Assembly (NCBI RefSeq): GCF_040892615.1
Contig: NZ_JBFRYC010000014.1
Coordinates: forward strand, 25,369 to 89,368
DNA length: 64,000 bases
DNA from: Thioclava arctica
GTDB taxonomy: Bacteria > Pseudomonadota > Alphaproteobacteria > Rhodobacterales > Rhodobacteraceae
Reading direction: 5' to 3'
This document shows, in pieces, positions 63,811-64,000 of the stretch. Made by a program: the position numbers and the translations under genes. The number at the start of each line of letters is the position of its first letter. Position 1 is the first letter of the stretch. The notes beneath the pieces are model-generated. The model ran no database searches and was not told the DNA's origin. It saw only the letters and a list, made by a program, of their open reading frames with translations.

Positions 63811-63882
63811 TCATGATGAGCGCGTTCTTGGTAGCCTCGGCGCCGGTGCCAGTGGTGGTTGGGATCGCAGCGAACGGCCTGT
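63768..63882 (-). pseudogene. Fragment of an iron-containing alcohol dehydrogenase
   Basis: Minus-strand codons read PFAAIPTTTGTGAEATKNAL, then IMTSDHARQVSLRA and a stop. PTTTGTGAE.TKNA and HARQVSLR are the conserved nucleotide-binding stretch of iron-type alcohol dehydrogenases. Neither the N-terminal part nor the metal-ligand half is present, so it is a short internal remnant that ends exactly in the terminator hairpin. Confidence 0.7.
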
Positions 63883-64000
63883 GTGGATGGCTCCTGCATA
63901 GCAAGACATTTTTGATCTGATTTGTGCATTTGTCAGAAGCAGTCATGTGTCCGGCCTGTTTGCGCGGTTTTGACCGCTGGCCCTGATGGGTTCCGCAAAC
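63883..64000. other. Unassigned right edge
   Basis: The last ~120 bp show no convincing reading frame or motif on either strand. Confidence 0.4.

Overview
The window reads as chromosome of a GC-rich alphaproteobacterium, most likely of the Rhodobacterales. The grounds are the flagellar gene content, the TRAP and ABC sugar transporters, galactose breakdown by the De Ley-Doudoroff route, and tightly overlapping operons. No rRNA, tRNA, CRISPR array or prophage was seen. The species is not identified.

(1) 1-10281, flagellum. The plus strand carries the end of flgL, a large sulfotransferase/glycosyltransferase fusion, flgA, fliL and fliP. The minus strand carries fliC, fliD, fliS, flgM and a probable flgN.

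(2) 10446-11400, a dead IS5-family element just upstream of fliC. It is broken by a 37-bp tandem duplication and by two small inverted hairpin elements.

(3) 11947-18630, a phosphorelay. It has a lone receiver, a cytoplasmic multi-PAS hybrid kinase, an Hpt protein and two response regulators that end in degenerate GGDEF-like domains. One of these is membrane-anchored.

(4) 18744-30490, an island-like stretch bounded by IS remnants. Its core (19439-28429) is a seven-gene run: GlfT2-like glycosyltransferase, small unknown protein, class II aldolase, FGGY kinase, iron-type alcohol dehydrogenase, LicC-like nucleotidyltransferase and a TPR plus TagF/TagB-like phosphotransferase. I read it as a module that makes a phosphorylated polyol, activates it as a nucleotide derivative and adds it to a surface glycan. 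This is the best candidate for an undescribed system. A HAD phosphatase, an inositol-monophosphatase-family enzyme and a fossil ABC ATPase fused to transposase DNA follow.

(5) 30541-36720, an MFS transporter and a gluconate-type locus: TRAP transporter, gluconokinase and a divergent LacI-family regulator with a palindromic operator between them.

(6) 36813-47142, a di-haem peroxidase and an FG-GAP protein, then the xylose locus: ROK repressor and xylFHGBA.

(7) 47186-62000, a galactoside locus of two divergent operons around an IclR gene. It covers import, alpha- and beta-galactosidase, mutarotase, galactose dehydrogenase, lactonase, galactonate dehydratase, KDGal kinase and KDPGal aldolase, giving pyruvate and glyceraldehyde-3-phosphate. 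An acyl-CoA synthetase, a strong terminator and an alcohol dehydrogenase fragment close the window.
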